DNA of 64,000 bases from Periconia sp. R9002 (lineage: Eukaryota; Ascomycota; Dothideomycetes; Pleosporales; Periconiaceae), in the NCBI GenBank assembly GCA_023627715.1, contig JAMAHW010000001.1:558001-622000 (forward strand), read 5' to 3'. Shown here in pieces: positions 24,156 to 36,472 of the stretch. Position numbers and translations under genes: made by a program. Under the pieces are notes generated by a model. It was not told the origin of the DNA. It was given only the letters and a program-made list of their open reading frames with translations, and did no database searches. Positions within the stretch are counted from its first letter, which is position 1; each line of letters starts with the position of its first letter.

Positions 24156-26053
24156 ATGAAACACCCTACAGAGATTTCGATGCAGGTCGCCGTTCTACTG
24201 TCCCTCTTTAGAGCTTCCAAGGCTGTACCTACCACCGCCGTATCCGCTGCGTCGTACGCGGGTAGCCCCAGTTCAGATGCGTACCCGCCTACTGGTAGTA
24301 TGTGTTTGTTGATTTACTCGAACTGTGGGATTTTGCATTAACATGGACAGCTTCCGTCAACACTGCACAATTTCCGCCGGAAAGCGTCGTTGGTTTTCCG
24401 TAAGTAAGCTCTAGAGGATGAATGCATTTGCATGTCTGCTCTTTGGCAAGAATACCAGTGCTCTAACAGTTCTTTCGCATCTCTAGGGGACCAACGCCAA
24501 CCGGAGCCGAGCCTGCTGCCATCCAAACAGCGCCTTCTTACCCCTACAACAATGGCGATGCCTATCAATTTCCCTTGATAAACCCACAACCTCATGGCGC
24601 AAGTGCAGACTCTGAATTTGATATCAGCAAGTACTGGGGCAATCTTTCGCCCTGGTACTCAGTTCAGTCCTCCGACTATGGGCTTCCCGGGGCCAGTCCT
24701 CTCGCACCTGAAGGTTGCGATATTACACAATTGCACCTTCTTTACCGTCACGGGGCAAGATATCCGACTAGTGGAGCCGCACCGCAAACGTTTTCCCAGA
24801 AGATAGCCAACGCTACCAAGACAGGTTTCGAGGTCACTGGAGAACTAGCGTTTTTGGGAAATTGGACGTACAAGCTTGGAGCTGAACTTTTGACCCCATT
24901 CGGTCGCTCTCAAAACTTCATGCTGGGAGTTCAGTATAGACAGTTGTACGGTCATTTGCTGAACGATTTCACCGAGACCGGCACAATCCCAGTTTTCAGG
25001 ACGCAGAGCCAGGATCGAATGGTAAAAACGGCGAACAATTTCGCTGCAGGCTTCTTTGGTGTACCGGAATACTTGGATCAAGTCTCGATTGAAATTCTTG
25101 TCGAAACACCTGGCCTCAACAATTCAGGGGCGCCGTATGAGATATGCAACAACTCCAATATAGCAAGCCGTGGCAGTATTGGCAGCACCGTTGCCACCAA
25201 ATTTGCAAATACGGCATTCAATGCCACGCTGGCGCGGCTTCAATCGCAGATCTCAGGCATCAATTTAACCGCCACAGACGCAATCGCAATGTTGCAGTTG
25301 TGTTCATACGAAACCCACGCCCTTGGCTATTCGGCTTTCTGTGACCTCTTCACCCAGGAAGACTTCATCAACTATGAGTACTACTATGACCTTTCTTTTT
25401 ACTATAACAACGGTCCTGGATCGCCTGTCGCAGCTGCCCAAGGAAAAGGCTACCTCGACGAATATATCGCGCGCTTTTCCGGTCGGTATCCCGGTGCAAA
25501 CTCTGCGCTCAACGAGACATTTGACAATACGACCACCTACTTCCCCCTTAACCAATCCATCTATGCAGATGCTACTCACGAAGTGGTTGTCCTTGACACG
25601 CTTGTTGCGTTCAATCTGACGGCCCTTTTCGATGGGCCCCCATTGAGTCCCACGGGAAACCAGCAACGAAACAGCTTCGTCGCGTCGAAGCTCGTGCCAT
25701 TTGCTACTCATTTCACCACACAGGTGCTCTCATGCCCTAATAGGAAACAATCAAAGCAAATTCGTTTCATCGTGTACGTTTTCCCCCTCCTGCAAGACCC
25801 ATTCCCATTCCAAACTCCTCGAAAAATTGAACGTATACGTCTAACTTCGCGTGAAACAAACAGAAACGATGCCGTCGTCCCCCTCGAAAACTCTCACCCA
25901 GGTTGTCCAGCCGACAAAGATGGCTTGTGTGATTTCGACACGGTACTTTCCGCGCTGCAGAAGCGCAGCAGCGAAATCGACTTCGACTATGATTGCTTTG
26001 CGAACTTCACCGCGGAGGCGGGGTTCAATTACAATGGTCGTGCGCCGAGGTGA
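24156..26053 (+). CDS. secreted histidine acid phosphatase (phytase-like)
   Basis: Four exons: 24156-24294, 24351-24399 (only 49 nt), 24487-25773 and 25864-26053; 554 aa. The last junction (donor GTACGT, acceptor ACAG) restores RFIVNDAVVPLENSHPGC, a conserved region of fungal acid phosphatases; reading through the intron would insert about 30 unrelated residues. The catalytic motif RHGARYP is at R150-P156. The distal motif is THEVVV (H427-E428), so Glu replaces the Asp of the classical HD pair. Many N-x-S/T sites suggest N-glycosylation. The N-terminal hydrophobic segment MQVAVLLSLFRA, from a second in-frame Met, looks like a weak signal peptide. The enzyme would release phosphate from organic esters outside the cell; phytate as substrate is an inference. 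Confidence 0.9.
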
Positions 26054-26680
26054 TTTCTGCCAGTCCGCTGTAGATAGAAAGGGAAAATGGAGGGAATCAT
26101 CATGAAGGAGCGTAAAAGATGGACGCCTATGCTATGTGTATTCGAAAATATAATTCATTGGCGTCACAGCTCACCCAAAATAACTAAATTGCCCACAAGG
26201 TCTCAACAACAGTCTGGATAGGCAGGAGCTAACTTTACCATACCAAAACTGCCAAGTAGATTCATATAGCCCATGCACACAGTCTGCACCCATGCCAGCT
26301 GTCTCTATATGAACACAAAATTCAGCACCTGCCTCAAGTGCTCCTCGTGCGGCACCAGCCTCCGTTAATTGGCCATGGGCGCCCTTGCGCCACACGGCTC
26401 TTTCCAGCTGCTGGGGCGGCCATCTATGTATATGGATCTGGGATGTAGTGATATGTCTGCTTTGTATAGCACGTCGGGAATGGACATTGATAATGGAGAA
26501 AGAACGAAGTGGCATGGAATAGGCCGGCATGGACTTCTAAAAAGTCGTTTCCGGACGGAAAGACGGTTTATATCTATTGAAACGGGGATGATGCGTTCTT
26601 TCAAGGCCCATCGAACCCTATTGAACAGGCGCTGATCTCTGAAATTGAAATCCGGTTAATTCTCCGTTCTTATTCCTGAA
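26054..26680. other. intergenic, no gene seen
   Basis: Short region between the phosphatase gene (+) and the kinase-like pseudogene (-). Reading frames here are short and unsupported. Confidence 0.55.
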
Positions 26681-27496
26681 TTACACGAACAGTGGACGCA
26701 TACAATTATGCACCAGAATGTGTAAGATTGACCCCAAGAGTTGCATACATACCATCTCCCTTTTCCAACAACCCCACCAACTCTTAAGGAAGGCTATTTG
26801 CCAGGCAAGCCGATCGTCATATTCATACAAATCAAGGTACTTGTCCCGATCCACAGCCCAAAGGTCGAGGAATCGCTCTTCGAAGTATCCGGCGTTCTCC
26901 CAGTCAACCACCCATCGGATTTCCAAAGTATCAGGATCGCACATAAGATTCTGCGGGCCCAGATCCCCGTGACAAAAGACAAACGATTGTCGTGTAGAGA
27001 CCTTGGAGGTCCACATCTCCCTCCGATCGTACTCGGTCACCCACGGCGGCGGGATAACAGTGCCATTGAGTCCAGTTTAGGACGATGTCAGGCGCCTCAG
27101 TTCCGGGAGCATGAACTTTGTAATGAATCGCTCCGCGTTCTAGTTCGCTATTGTCTGACAGGCAGTGCACTGCTTCTGCGTGTGGCCAGCAGGGAGGTAG
27201 CCATTCGGTCGCGCTTGACGGCATATATCCTTGACTGAGGTGAGCTCGATGCTGTCAAGCGCTCGACGGTGAGGTAGGTGCCATTATCGTTCTGTCTCAC
27301 ATCGAGGACCCTGGACACTGGGATTTTGGTATTGCTTGAGCGCAGTCGTTTCATTCCTGATGCGCTCAGCTGGCCATTTCTTGCTGGTATCGATGCCGTA
27401 GAACGGCCTCATATCCATGGCCTTGGTGAAGGTCGTGTCTGTCAGCGTCTTCGTGGTCTGAGGTTTCGAGCTGGGGTTCGAGGTGTGAGACATCAT
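26681..27496 (-). pseudogene. decayed aminoglycoside phosphotransferase (APH)-family gene
   Basis: Fragments of one protein appear in consecutive frames on the minus strand. The N-terminal part (from about 27496) runs to RNETTALK, then shifts frame near 27335 to NTKIPVSRVLDVR, then shifts again near 27270 to a frame reading LTSVKDICRQARPNGY. That frame contains a TAG at 27142-27140 and a TAA at 27079-27077, then continues without interruption through VIPPPWVTEYDRRE to the catalytic loop FCHGDLGPQNLMCDP and the DWENAGY magnesium-binding motif, ending at 26681. These motifs are characteristic of fungal APH/choline-kinase-like proteins. Two frameshifts plus two in-frame stops make it non-functional as one protein. 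The motif-bearing C-terminus is the best preserved part. Confidence 0.85.
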
Positions 27497-28054
27497 TGAT
27501 GGTGTTTGAGAACTGCTGGTTCACGTGATAGAGTCCATGTCGAAGGAGGAGGTTGGAAGGGCGCTGGGAACGCGTTGGGTCTATATACAGCTGGGGAACT
27601 TGTGCTGAAACGCGCAACCGTCTCATAGGTTCAATTAAACGCAACTTACAGCACCACAAAACCAACCACGGTTTAGCACCCCCACCAGGTACAACGGTTA
27701 AGCATACGTCTAGTAAGTCTAAGAAGAACCAGACGAAGTGAGGATTTCGAGCAGCAAAAATTAAAAAATTCATCGCTAGCCAAAGTCACTAAAACTTGAT
27801 AGTGATCGCGATAGCTAGAAAGAAAGAAGACTGGAAAACTGCAGCATTAATCCTAGAAGATATCAATAGTTACAGCTTCGTTTAATTAACAAAACGTCCT
27901 AAATACTGTGTGCGAAATCTTGATATCAAGGGCTATTGCCCTGAGTAGTTATAGTCAAGCAAGATATCGACTTTATAGTGGATTGATATCTATATACTTA
28001 GTATATAGTTACATTTTCCACGACTTTAGCAGGTTGGAAATAGGTGTCACATGT
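27497..28054. other. AT-rich intergenic segment
   Basis: The last 300 bp before the DUF4185-like gene are rich in A/T and TpA (repeated atatc, tatag, tagtata). No gene. The composition is compatible with a mutated repeat remnant but no terminal repeats are visible. Confidence 0.5.
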
Positions 28055-29392
28055 ATGATGGTTGAGCCGAGGTTCTTTGAGCGCCTCCACCAGTTTGGAG
28101 AGCACGTTGACATCATCAGAAAGATGTATCATACCCAATTGTGCGCTTCAATCTTAAACGAGAATGCATTTTACGATTCAATATCTAACATCAGAGCAAT
28201 GGATAATTTGAGAACCGCCTTCGAAAAAGTCGCGAACAAACTGCAGGCCCAACCATTCCCAAAGAACGAGCCAAAGAATGTAAACGCACAAGACGGTAAT
28301 GCTTCTACAGGTCGTCTAGCATGGCCTCCAAAACTTCTGCGCTCTCCACACATTCTGGGTGAGGTAACCGATCTATCAGGGAGAAAATACCCTCGGGATA
28401 TCGGTCGCTCGGTACAGCTTGGTGGCCATACATACTACATGTTTGGCGATACGTTCTGCTTTGACGACGCAGGGCAGTTCCGAGGTGTGACAAACAACAG
28501 TATTGCCGTCATTCCCGACATTAAAAATCCCACAAAGACCAAGTATGCACGCTGCGAAGCCAAAGTGAAAGAATTCGTCCCGTTCTCGGAAGAGGAGCTC
28601 CACTTCTGCGAAAATCCCGACAATAAGGCTCAGAACCGAAGGATTGTGAACTGGGCGTTCGGCGGCCTCATCCACGTGCCAGGCACACGAGACCGCGAGG
28701 GATGGCTGTTTTATGATCAAGTGGAAACGCACGGTGCAATCCCTGTGAAGCAGAATGGTATCGGACTTGCCAAGGCCAGATCCAGCTGCACGGATGAAGG
28801 AATCGTGTGTGAGCGTGTCACCAGCTTCCCGTTCTTCGACGGCAACGGTCCGTTATGGGGGAACATGTCCAACATCTCTGCACCGGATGGCTGGACCTAT
28901 CTTCTGTCTGGAATCGGATCTGAACTTGGTTTGGACAACTACATGGCCCGCGTCCGTACAGATGCCGATTTTCAAGACAAGTCAAACTACCAGTACCTGA
29001 AGAAAGGTGGAGAATGGGCTTCTACTTATAGCCCGCCGTACGGTCCCTTTGGTGAACTGTCTCATGATGTCCTTGCGGGTCAAGGTCAAGGTGCCATGGT
29101 GTATGTCCCCGACCACGCGCCACATGGCAAACCGTATCTTTGGATCGGGTGCGAGAAGTTTCCCACGAGCCAGTTGTGCATGGGTGTAGCAGCACGACCG
29201 GAAGGTCCGTGGGAAGTGCACCGACTTGGTGAAATGCCAAAATTTACAAAGGAAGCAAAGACGAGGTACTGCATCTATCCGCACATTTGGGGAAGCGATC
29301 TAGAAAAAGGGAGGATTTTGATAACATGGAGTGACGACGGGACAATGGGAGGGAAAGTTGTTGCTGCGGTGTTTGAGTTTTATTTAGCCTAG
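28055..29392 (+). CDS. DUF4185-like (beta-propeller fold) protein
   Basis: Single exon, 445 aa from the ATG at 28055; the frame is open further upstream but without an earlier ATG. The conserved part begins near residue 95 with LGEVTDLSGRKYPRDIGRSV and YYMFGDTFCFDD. It continues through WAFGGLIHVPG, GNMSNISAPDGWTYLLSG and the C-terminal ITWSDDGTMGGKVVAAVFEF. The short repeated aromatic strands, GDT motif and general layout resemble DUF4185, a family with a five-bladed propeller fold related to glycosidases. No signal peptide is evident with this start, so the cellular location is uncertain. A catalytic role on carbohydrates is only an inference. The gene sits alone next to a pseudogene and AT-rich DNA, an accessory-type setting. 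Confidence 0.75.
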   Translation: MMVEPRFFERLHQFGEHVDIIRKMYHTQLCASILNENAFYDSISNIRAMDNLRTAFEKVANKLQAQPFPKNEPKNVNAQDGNASTGRLAWPPKLLRSPHILGEVTDLSGRKYPRDIGRSVQLGGHTYYMFGDTFCFDDAGQFRGVTNNSIAVIPDIKNPTKTKYARCEAKVKEFVPFSEEELHFCENPDNKAQNRRIVNWAFGGLIHVPGTRDREGWLFYDQVETHGAIPVKQNGIGLAKARSSCTDEGIVCERVTSFPFFDGNGPLWGNMSNISAPDGWTYLLSGIGSELGLDNYMARVRTDADFQDKSNYQYLKKGGEWASTYSPPYGPFGELSHDVLAGQGQGAMVYVPDHAPHGKPYLWIGCEKFPTSQLCMGVAARPEGPWEVHRLGEMPKFTKEAKTRYCIYPHIWGSDLEKGRILITWSDDGTMGGKVVAAVFEFYLA

Positions 29393-31591
29393 CTCGAGGA
29401 GTACAGCGCGGTGCTTTGTTCACTCTCTTTACTCACCTGGAGCGTCTTTGTGGTGTAGGAGCGCCACGTGGCGTGGGTCTACCCTCTCTTCATTGGGATT
29501 GTGAAAATCCTTATGTTGATACCAGAAGTAATCCACTACTCTGCAATGATGGAATTTACTGTTTTCCATGAATATTCTTAATGTTGCTCTTGATCCAGGC
29601 TTAGATCATTTAAACTTTCGAGGACTCGTGAATGCAATGGCGCAGTGAATATTTGACTATGTTCTCTGATGATGATAACTCTAGATGGACCATTGCCCTG
29701 TGGCCCAAAGCATTGAAGATCAGAAAAAAAGCAATCATCTGTGGCACGGGAGGGAACGTGAATCCTCAACGTGGCAGAGCAGGTAGCCACTGCATTGGTC
29801 CACGTTCCTTGCTCACTTCTCATGACCACGTGCCCTTTCATCACAAACGGTGGAACGGAGCGCTTGCATGTGAAGACATGTCTAACTCTTCCCGACATGC
29901 ATCGGACGGGAAAGGATCTTCCCGCAATCCCGTCGTAAAAGTTTTTGTGGCCCCACGCACGATACACTTGAAGTATTACTGGTACGTTATCACTGACACA
30001 TCCTTGAGACGCAAGACGGGATACGATCCTGCATGACTGACCGACTTCCCAATTCGAATCGGACACGTTGAAATCGATAGGTAAAACCTCCAAGTCTGGA
30101 AGGACAACTTCGTGTCATTGCGTCTGCAGACCTCCCCAATCAGGCATTTTGACAGGCCTGACATGTTGTACCTCCAAGGCGGAAGGGTAAGACAGCCCTG
30201 ACCCCTTTTGCGGATCTCCCAAATGGAGACGCCGGCGGACGGAGCGGATGACGTATCCGTATAGCGCACACGATCTCTGATGCCATCATTTCGAATTGAC
30301 TCCTTAACGGTCTTTGCGTTAGGCGCACTACGGAACACGGACTGTGGCTGACTGATCTAGTTGTGGCGGTGCGTGCTGATTGCAGCCCCCATTTCCGGTA
30401 CGAGGCGTCCGAGGGTGTAGAAATATTCAGTGGGGCAAGAAGGAGCCGCAAAGACAGTCCACTGAGACAAGCACCTTGGATGGGATGGATGTACGAAACT
30501 CAAAAAGGTAATATGCTACGACCGATGGTTGAAGGATGGGGTTCCTGTTCAAAAAGGTAACATGCTACGACCGGTTGTTGAAGGACACGGTTCGTGCTGT
30601 AGGAATACCGCTGTGCCGCATGCGCGATAGCACTCTCAACGAGGCTTCTTCAGCGTGGATCCAAATCCTTGCACTAGCATTACGAAATTCCTACAAATTC
30701 CATGACTCGAGCAGTTTGGTGCTTTTTCGGTAAACATGATCCTCGGTTGATCCGATGCCCAAGGCACTAACTAGTACCGATCTTTCGAGAACCCCATTCT
30801 GCATTCGATTTTGGGGTCTTCGGGATCACCGATAAAAAAACAAATGTGATGTTCGCGTCTCTCTCGATTCGTGCTTATGGTTAGGTGCGCGAGTGACTGC
30901 AGAGGGACGAAAGAATTTGCAGACTTTGGCGTCGTGTTCAATGCGACATCAATTGATAGAACCTGGTACTGATCTTTGGAGTGCACGGACGGGGAAGTGG
31001 CTACGAGAACGATGGGGGTGGCAATTTTTCAGCGTGGGGAGATTATTGATTGCGGTACGGTCATCCTTGTTGTTGGTATTGATGCTATGACATTTTGCTG
31101 CAGAACAAAAATACTTTCCTTTTTCGAACAAGTGTACTCGACGTCCCATCGCAACGGCAGTTTTGTACTACCCCAAACAGGCAAATATACTGGATGGTTC
31201 AGGATTCTCTAGCATACTCGGCAAAATCACTCTCGAGTTTTGGCAACATCACAAGTATGAATGTATGTCATGAAATAAATCCTAATAATGAAAAACAAAT
31301 GTAGAATTTTGTTATAGCACGAATTGCGATCCCACTGACTTCAATTATTACAAAAAGAAAAGTGTGGTCGGGTCGGGGCTAGTAGGGTATCGCTTCAGTG
31401 GGGGATGAAAACAAAGATGATTGATAGGAATACAAATGAAGCGAACAGAAAAAAGACAGGAGATAAGAAACTCGTAGTACAAAAGATTTTTTCCCCAACT
31501 CTCGCTTGCCTTCAGCGTATACGCTATGAGATGGGGGGAAGCAGACACGCTTTTTTACTGCCATTGATCGCCGGAGTAGAATGTTAAGCGA
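29393..31591. other. intergenic, no supported gene
   Basis: About 2.2 kb. The longest frame, on the minus strand, has no ATG at its start and no motif. The region contains the 49-bp tandem duplication listed next. Confidence 0.55.
30501..30598 (+). repeat. imperfect 49-bp tandem duplication
   Basis: Positions 30501-30549 and 30550-30598 are adjacent copies sharing the sequence order CAAAAAGGTAA, ATGCTACGACCG, TTGTTGAAGGA-like and GGTTC, with a handful of mismatches. Two of the first-copy differences are transitions (T for C). It is a simple recent-to-intermediate duplication with no coding meaning that I can see. Confidence 0.85.
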
Positions 31592-32314
31592 TCAGGGTCC
31601 TGAGGTAGGATAGCCGTAGTACGAAGGAGATGTCGCGTAAGAGTATCCCGGCGTTGTAGTCGCATACGGTGCTGTCGTATAGGGTGCAGTAGTGTGTGAT
31701 GTTGGGTACGCTGCCGTTGGCCGCTTCCCGTGCGGTGCATGCGGCGTAGTTGAATATCCTCCGCCATATTGAGCTGAGCTCTGCTGTGAGTATCCCGAGT
31801 GCTGACCATGTATAGGTACATTAGGCTGTGCATATGGCACCTGGGATTGATGGCCGTAGGCATATGTAGATTCCGATGGGTAAGATGGATGTGTGCTATA
31901 CCCAGAATATCCATAGGTCGGCTGAGATGGCTGCGAATAAGGCGAGCCTGTTACCTGTGGCTGTTGACGATAATTTTGTGGCGGAGACGTTGGGGAGCCA
32001 GCACTCCCTGGGGAACTAGCGGACTGGCTCGACGGGTAAGTGCTTGAAGTCGAAGGCGTGTTTTGTCTTGAAGATTGTCGATGGGACGCCGGACTGCCGT
32101 AGGCCCTTGAACTTGGAGTCTATCAAAGCATTAACTCGACGGTCAACAGTGTACGCTAAGGACAGAGTATGACTTGAACATCCGAAATGAAGACTATGTA
32201 AAATGAAAGACGCACCTGGATGTTTTCAGGCGCCCGCCCTTGGTTCTGCCCTTTTTGGCGATTCTGGCCATCATCTTCCATTTCTGATGGTTTCATCAAG
32301 AATAGGTCTAACAT
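31592..32314 (-). CDS. small low-complexity Ser/Pro/Tyr/Gln-rich protein
   Basis: I do not recognise this protein. The model has two exons: 32314-32216 and 32119-31592, with a 96-bp intron (GTGCGT ... TGATAG) in phase 0; 208 aa. The N-terminal 33 residues are polar (MEDDGQNRQKGQNQGRAPE). The rest is Ser/Pro/Gln- then Tyr/Gly/Thr/Pro-rich, ending in short repeats of TTAPYTTAPYATTTPGYSY type. This composition resembles prion-like disordered domains of RNA-binding or transcriptional proteins. The frame is uninterrupted over 528 nt and spliced cleanly, which argues for a real gene. It could also be the C-terminal part of a longer gene whose upstream exons I could not find. Confidence 0.5.
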
Positions 32315-35300
32315 TTTGGTGAAGTCAAGTAGGCGAGAGGAATTCTTCTTGAAAGGATTTCGCTAACGTTTACTCCTGCTGGAATCGTAGACGGACGCTC
32401 CGAGCTCAAAGGTATATATGTACAAAACGGTGCACTAGATGATATGGTGACATAGTCGGCCGATGATCGAGAAGGAGAAGTATTGACCATGCAGAAGACT
32501 GGCACAGTTGCACTATCTCAGCTTCATAAAGAAGATCCGGATCAGGAAGGACCGTTGGCATCGTGAGAGACAGTGGAGATTCGACTTGCCTGCACAAAAA
32601 TGCTCGCCCATTTTCGTATGCGGATCCTCATGACGTTGTGCACAAACAGTCTAGATTCTGGCCGAGGCTTTGTGGTTCAATAATTTTTGTTTTTACTCTT
32701 TTACCGGTCCAGGTCCATACACACCCCTGAGACCCACAGTAGAGAGAAGGTACGTGCAACTCGTGGGATTACCATGGGAGCCAGATAGAGTTGAATAGCC
32801 GAGACATCTTAGCGGAGACATCTTAGCGAGATACAGATGTGGCTTAACAGGTAAGAAGTAGTCAGAGCCGTTCCCAGCAGCCGTCCGTTAGCAACCCCCA
32901 CCACGTCATGACCAGTAATCATTTGAAGATTTCCGCAAGGGATGGATTGCGGTAAGAGTCAATATTTCATGTGACTTGGCCGGTAGACAGTGATTCAGTC
33001 TTATGGGGCTGCTGATTACGCCACATGTGGCTTGTTGAATTTGTAGAGTGAGAATGTTTCCTAACCAGTCTGATTAATGTTCGAAGTCCGTAGTGTTAGA
33101 AAGCATGGATTGCACAGAGACCCTCGTGTGACTCCTGGCGGAATGCGCCGAAAGCGAAAATACATCGTGGAGCTCTGTTCACACTCGTACAATATCGCAA
33201 GGTACTGGGGCGTGAGAATAGAGAAATGTACCGAGTGTTTGGTGACTGGGATGATTGAAGCCAAGGTTACCCTACGTATCTATGCCATCCAGGGATGCAC
33301 GCGACGGCCTGTCACATTAATCCAAACAAAGCAGGTTGTAGCGAGTATGAATGCGGTGCAACCTGCGCAGCGCTATAGCCTCATGACTTCATATCCAAAC
33401 TCCAGATCAAAGACAACTGAGAAGCGGTTTTGATTTCCAGAAAAATATCACTTGAGAGCTTACGACACAGATTAAACAAATTTTGACTTCCCGGTTCAAT
33501 TCCACTCTATAGAACGCTGCTAGGCGTGGCCGAACGCATTACATACGAAGAGTCTAAGAAATCATTGAACTAAACGCTCGCCGTTTAACCTAGCCGTTTA
33601 CATGCATCAAAGCGGGAGCTTATGCAGGGGTAGCGAAAATCAAGTGGCTTGATAGCATGGTCCTGCGGGATTTCTTCCAGCGCCAGGGTGTTAAATGTAC
33701 ACGCAGCAGCAACACATGTTGATCTCGAATTTTTGGGCATCATTGCACACGTAAGGTATCATTTTAAGTGGTGCTGGAACAGCAGGACGAGGGAGTTGGA
33801 CTGCAAGCTCCTGCCTGTTCTTGTGGATATTGAATGGGGCGATAGTACACTTGTGATCTACGGTAGCTGATGGACCGGGATGAATACATCACTGCGGCTA
33901 AGGTGCTGGATGGCAATTGGTCATTCTTCGCTCCTTGGGCTTTGAAATTACCGAGCTTTGCCAGGAGCACTTGAGTGAGACACCACCTCCCAATACAATC
34001 CTTCACCCATCCTTGGAAGCGGCGAGGGCCGCAGAGCCCCCAAAACGGCATTCAGATTCAATCGTATCATCAATCTGTACGACTGTTCATACTCGTGCAT
34101 GCAATCTCGTGTTGGTGTATTTTTGCATGAGAAGTGACTATGTCCAGTGGGATATGGAATGATCATTTCATCATCTACACATTTCTGTTTGTTATTAGCT
34201 AGAAAGTATTATGTGATTGAGTCATGTCCAAACACCAGATGTAACACTGTGGTGTTGAAATTTCAATGTTCATCCCAAGCGGAGGGATGTGGGGGCCGCT
34301 TATCAGGGGCCATCTACGCTGTGGCTGAAAGCTGACAGCGGGGCTCCCAGCAGCACATTGTTCATCTGCCACTACCTGTAACTAATTCTAGTTGAATCTA
34401 GCGTATGTGTACAGCAACGTGCGTACTGGGGATCTCGACAGCAGGCGTGGGGAAATCACATGCAACAGTTAAGAAGACGAGGAAGGAATCCTGCTACCCT
34501 TATAGGAAGGTACGAAAGCGTCCTGAAAGTTGCGATACTCGTACGAACATGTTGGTGTTGGTTTGTATTAGGCCATCACTGCAGGCAGACGAAGTCAAAT
34601 CCTGAAGGGGTCCGATTTCACTCGACCTAGTCTTGATTCACCCCAACGGCCGTCTGAGAAGTAGCGATTTCGGTTATTGATTTACATCCGTGTCTTCCGC
34701 AGGAGAGACAGATGTGAATCCAATACAATGCCAGTTTTCACATTAGACAGCCTGAATCATGTACGACTGCAGTCACGGCGGTGGGGAGGAGGCACCACTA
34801 GCCCCCAATATGGTAGACATACGATATCGATGTTTCGTTCAAATTACAAAATGTCTTTCCAGTGGGTCATCCCTTGCATGTCTGATATTATGTCTATCTC
34901 CGCAATGTACTTTCCACTCCTTAGTCCTCCCGAGATTCACATGATAGTACGTAGCTCTGAGGACAACGGAGGAGATGATTCCGTATACACTGTCATTTGG
35001 TCAAGGAAATCAGGCTGATGGCTGTGCGTGGTCCTCCTTATTTCCATAATGATGATTAAGAACCCCCATGAAAGTAGACTGGCGCACATCTTGCGAGGCA
35101 ATGTGCTTGTTCATCCACTAATACCTTGATCTCATTTGTCTCTTGGGGTTCCGAAGCATCGATATATGTTGAAAATAAGCTACCGCACGAGTAAATCACA
35201 AGCGCTGTGGGGAACATCGGTTCAGAGGATCCAACGATACTTTCTTGGTACCCGATCATGACTAACACCATGAGACTGCCGATAATCAGTACATTCCATG

Positions 35301-35529
35301 CCAAGTGCCACGACCTTTTACACGTATATGCGTGGTTATGACAAAACATGGTACGAGGTAAATGCAGGATCCCGTCAAGTACCGGTTAGCAAAACCACAC
35401 GGAATTGAACAGTTGGTAGTCATGGAAACCACTATATCACAATTGGGAATTTCGGATTTTCACCCAAATGCACTCTCACGATGTGATTCTGAGAAGCTGG
35501 ATTTGGCTGCGGGGAGAGCTGGATTATAA

Positions 35530-35578
35530 AAAGTTCAGTCTAGTTTAAGGCGCAATCGAAAAATTGCAACTGAACTTT
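35530..35578. repeat. nested inverted repeat (hairpin)
   Basis: AAAGTTCAGT (35530-35539) pairs with ACTGAACTTT (35569-35578). Inside, GCAAT pairs with ATTGC around the loop CGAAAA. The two stems could fold into one interrupted hairpin of about 49 nt. Function unknown; a decayed element end is possible. Confidence 0.5.
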
Positions 35579-36463
35579 AATTTGGTCAAAAAGGCTAATG
35601 ACGTTCAATGAAGCGTACCATATGACATCACAGAGGTGTAAAGTTCTTGCTTCTTAATCCGACGATTAGCAAAATCATATCATTAAGAACTTAGCAGTAC
35701 AAATAACGGTTAATGTAGAGTTGGTTCGCGAAATTCGCCACTGCCGTGAGAGACGCAATACAGTATCAGACCCGGAACACCACGCACAACATTTGTCGAA
35801 ATCGATTTCATGCTTGAGATGACAATGATATTTATTCAGTAGCTTGTCCCGAAAGTATACAAATTATCCAACCTTTCAGGTGCCTCTTCCACTTGTAGCT
35901 AGGGTGGCAGAACTTTTGTATTGTGGCGACCGATTAAGGTTTTGAGTCGGGGTCGTTCCCCGAGCTTGCGGCTGGGGACCCACATGCGGTTGCTGCATAC
36001 ACGGTTCATGGTTGTTAGTTAACATATTGAGCATTTATTCAGTATTGATCCTGTTTGTTGGAAAGTTGAGGGGATACAGTATTTCACCACTGAGCGTGGT
36101 GGTTAAAATCACGGCCTTGAATATTCATGCTTACGCAAAGAGGGCCGCGAATGGTGAAAGCAACTTCACGAACATCGCGCCAAGAGCTCTATGCGCTGGG
36201 CACTAAACTATGATTTCGGCAATTTAACAAGAATAGCTTTATCAAACATTACCAAGGTCGAATCATTATTAACCTAATGAACGGTCTTGAGCCCCCAATC
36301 AGCGTATGCGGAGCTTCTCGGCCCATCGACAGAATGGAGACAGAGAATTCAGTACAACCTTATCGGTTGCCATGAACAATTAGGTCCCGACTAATTGATA
36401 TTAAATGTGCGCTTTGGTCATAATTCCCAAGTTGGACGGCTAGGTGGACCAGGAACATTGGTT

Positions 36464-36472
36464 TCTATAAGA
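36464..36472 (+). promoter_or_regulatory. TATA-like box of the multicopper oxidase gene
   Basis: TCTATAAGA lies about 100 bp upstream of the chosen ATG (36567). It is a motif match in a plausible position only. Confidence 0.35.

Noticed and set aside
29578..30093. 171-codon open frame on the minus strand
   Set aside because: It starts with a non-ATG codon, shows no family motif, and has an overlapping plus-strand frame of similar length.
33491..33501. tRNA B-box-like GGTTCAATTCC
   Set aside because: No A box, no pairing acceptor stem and no cloverleaf could be drawn around it.
35056..35349. 97-codon minus-strand frame with one hydrophobic segment
   Set aside because: It has a proper ATG, but a single hydrophobic stretch is weak evidence and no exon extension or signal-peptide pattern was found.
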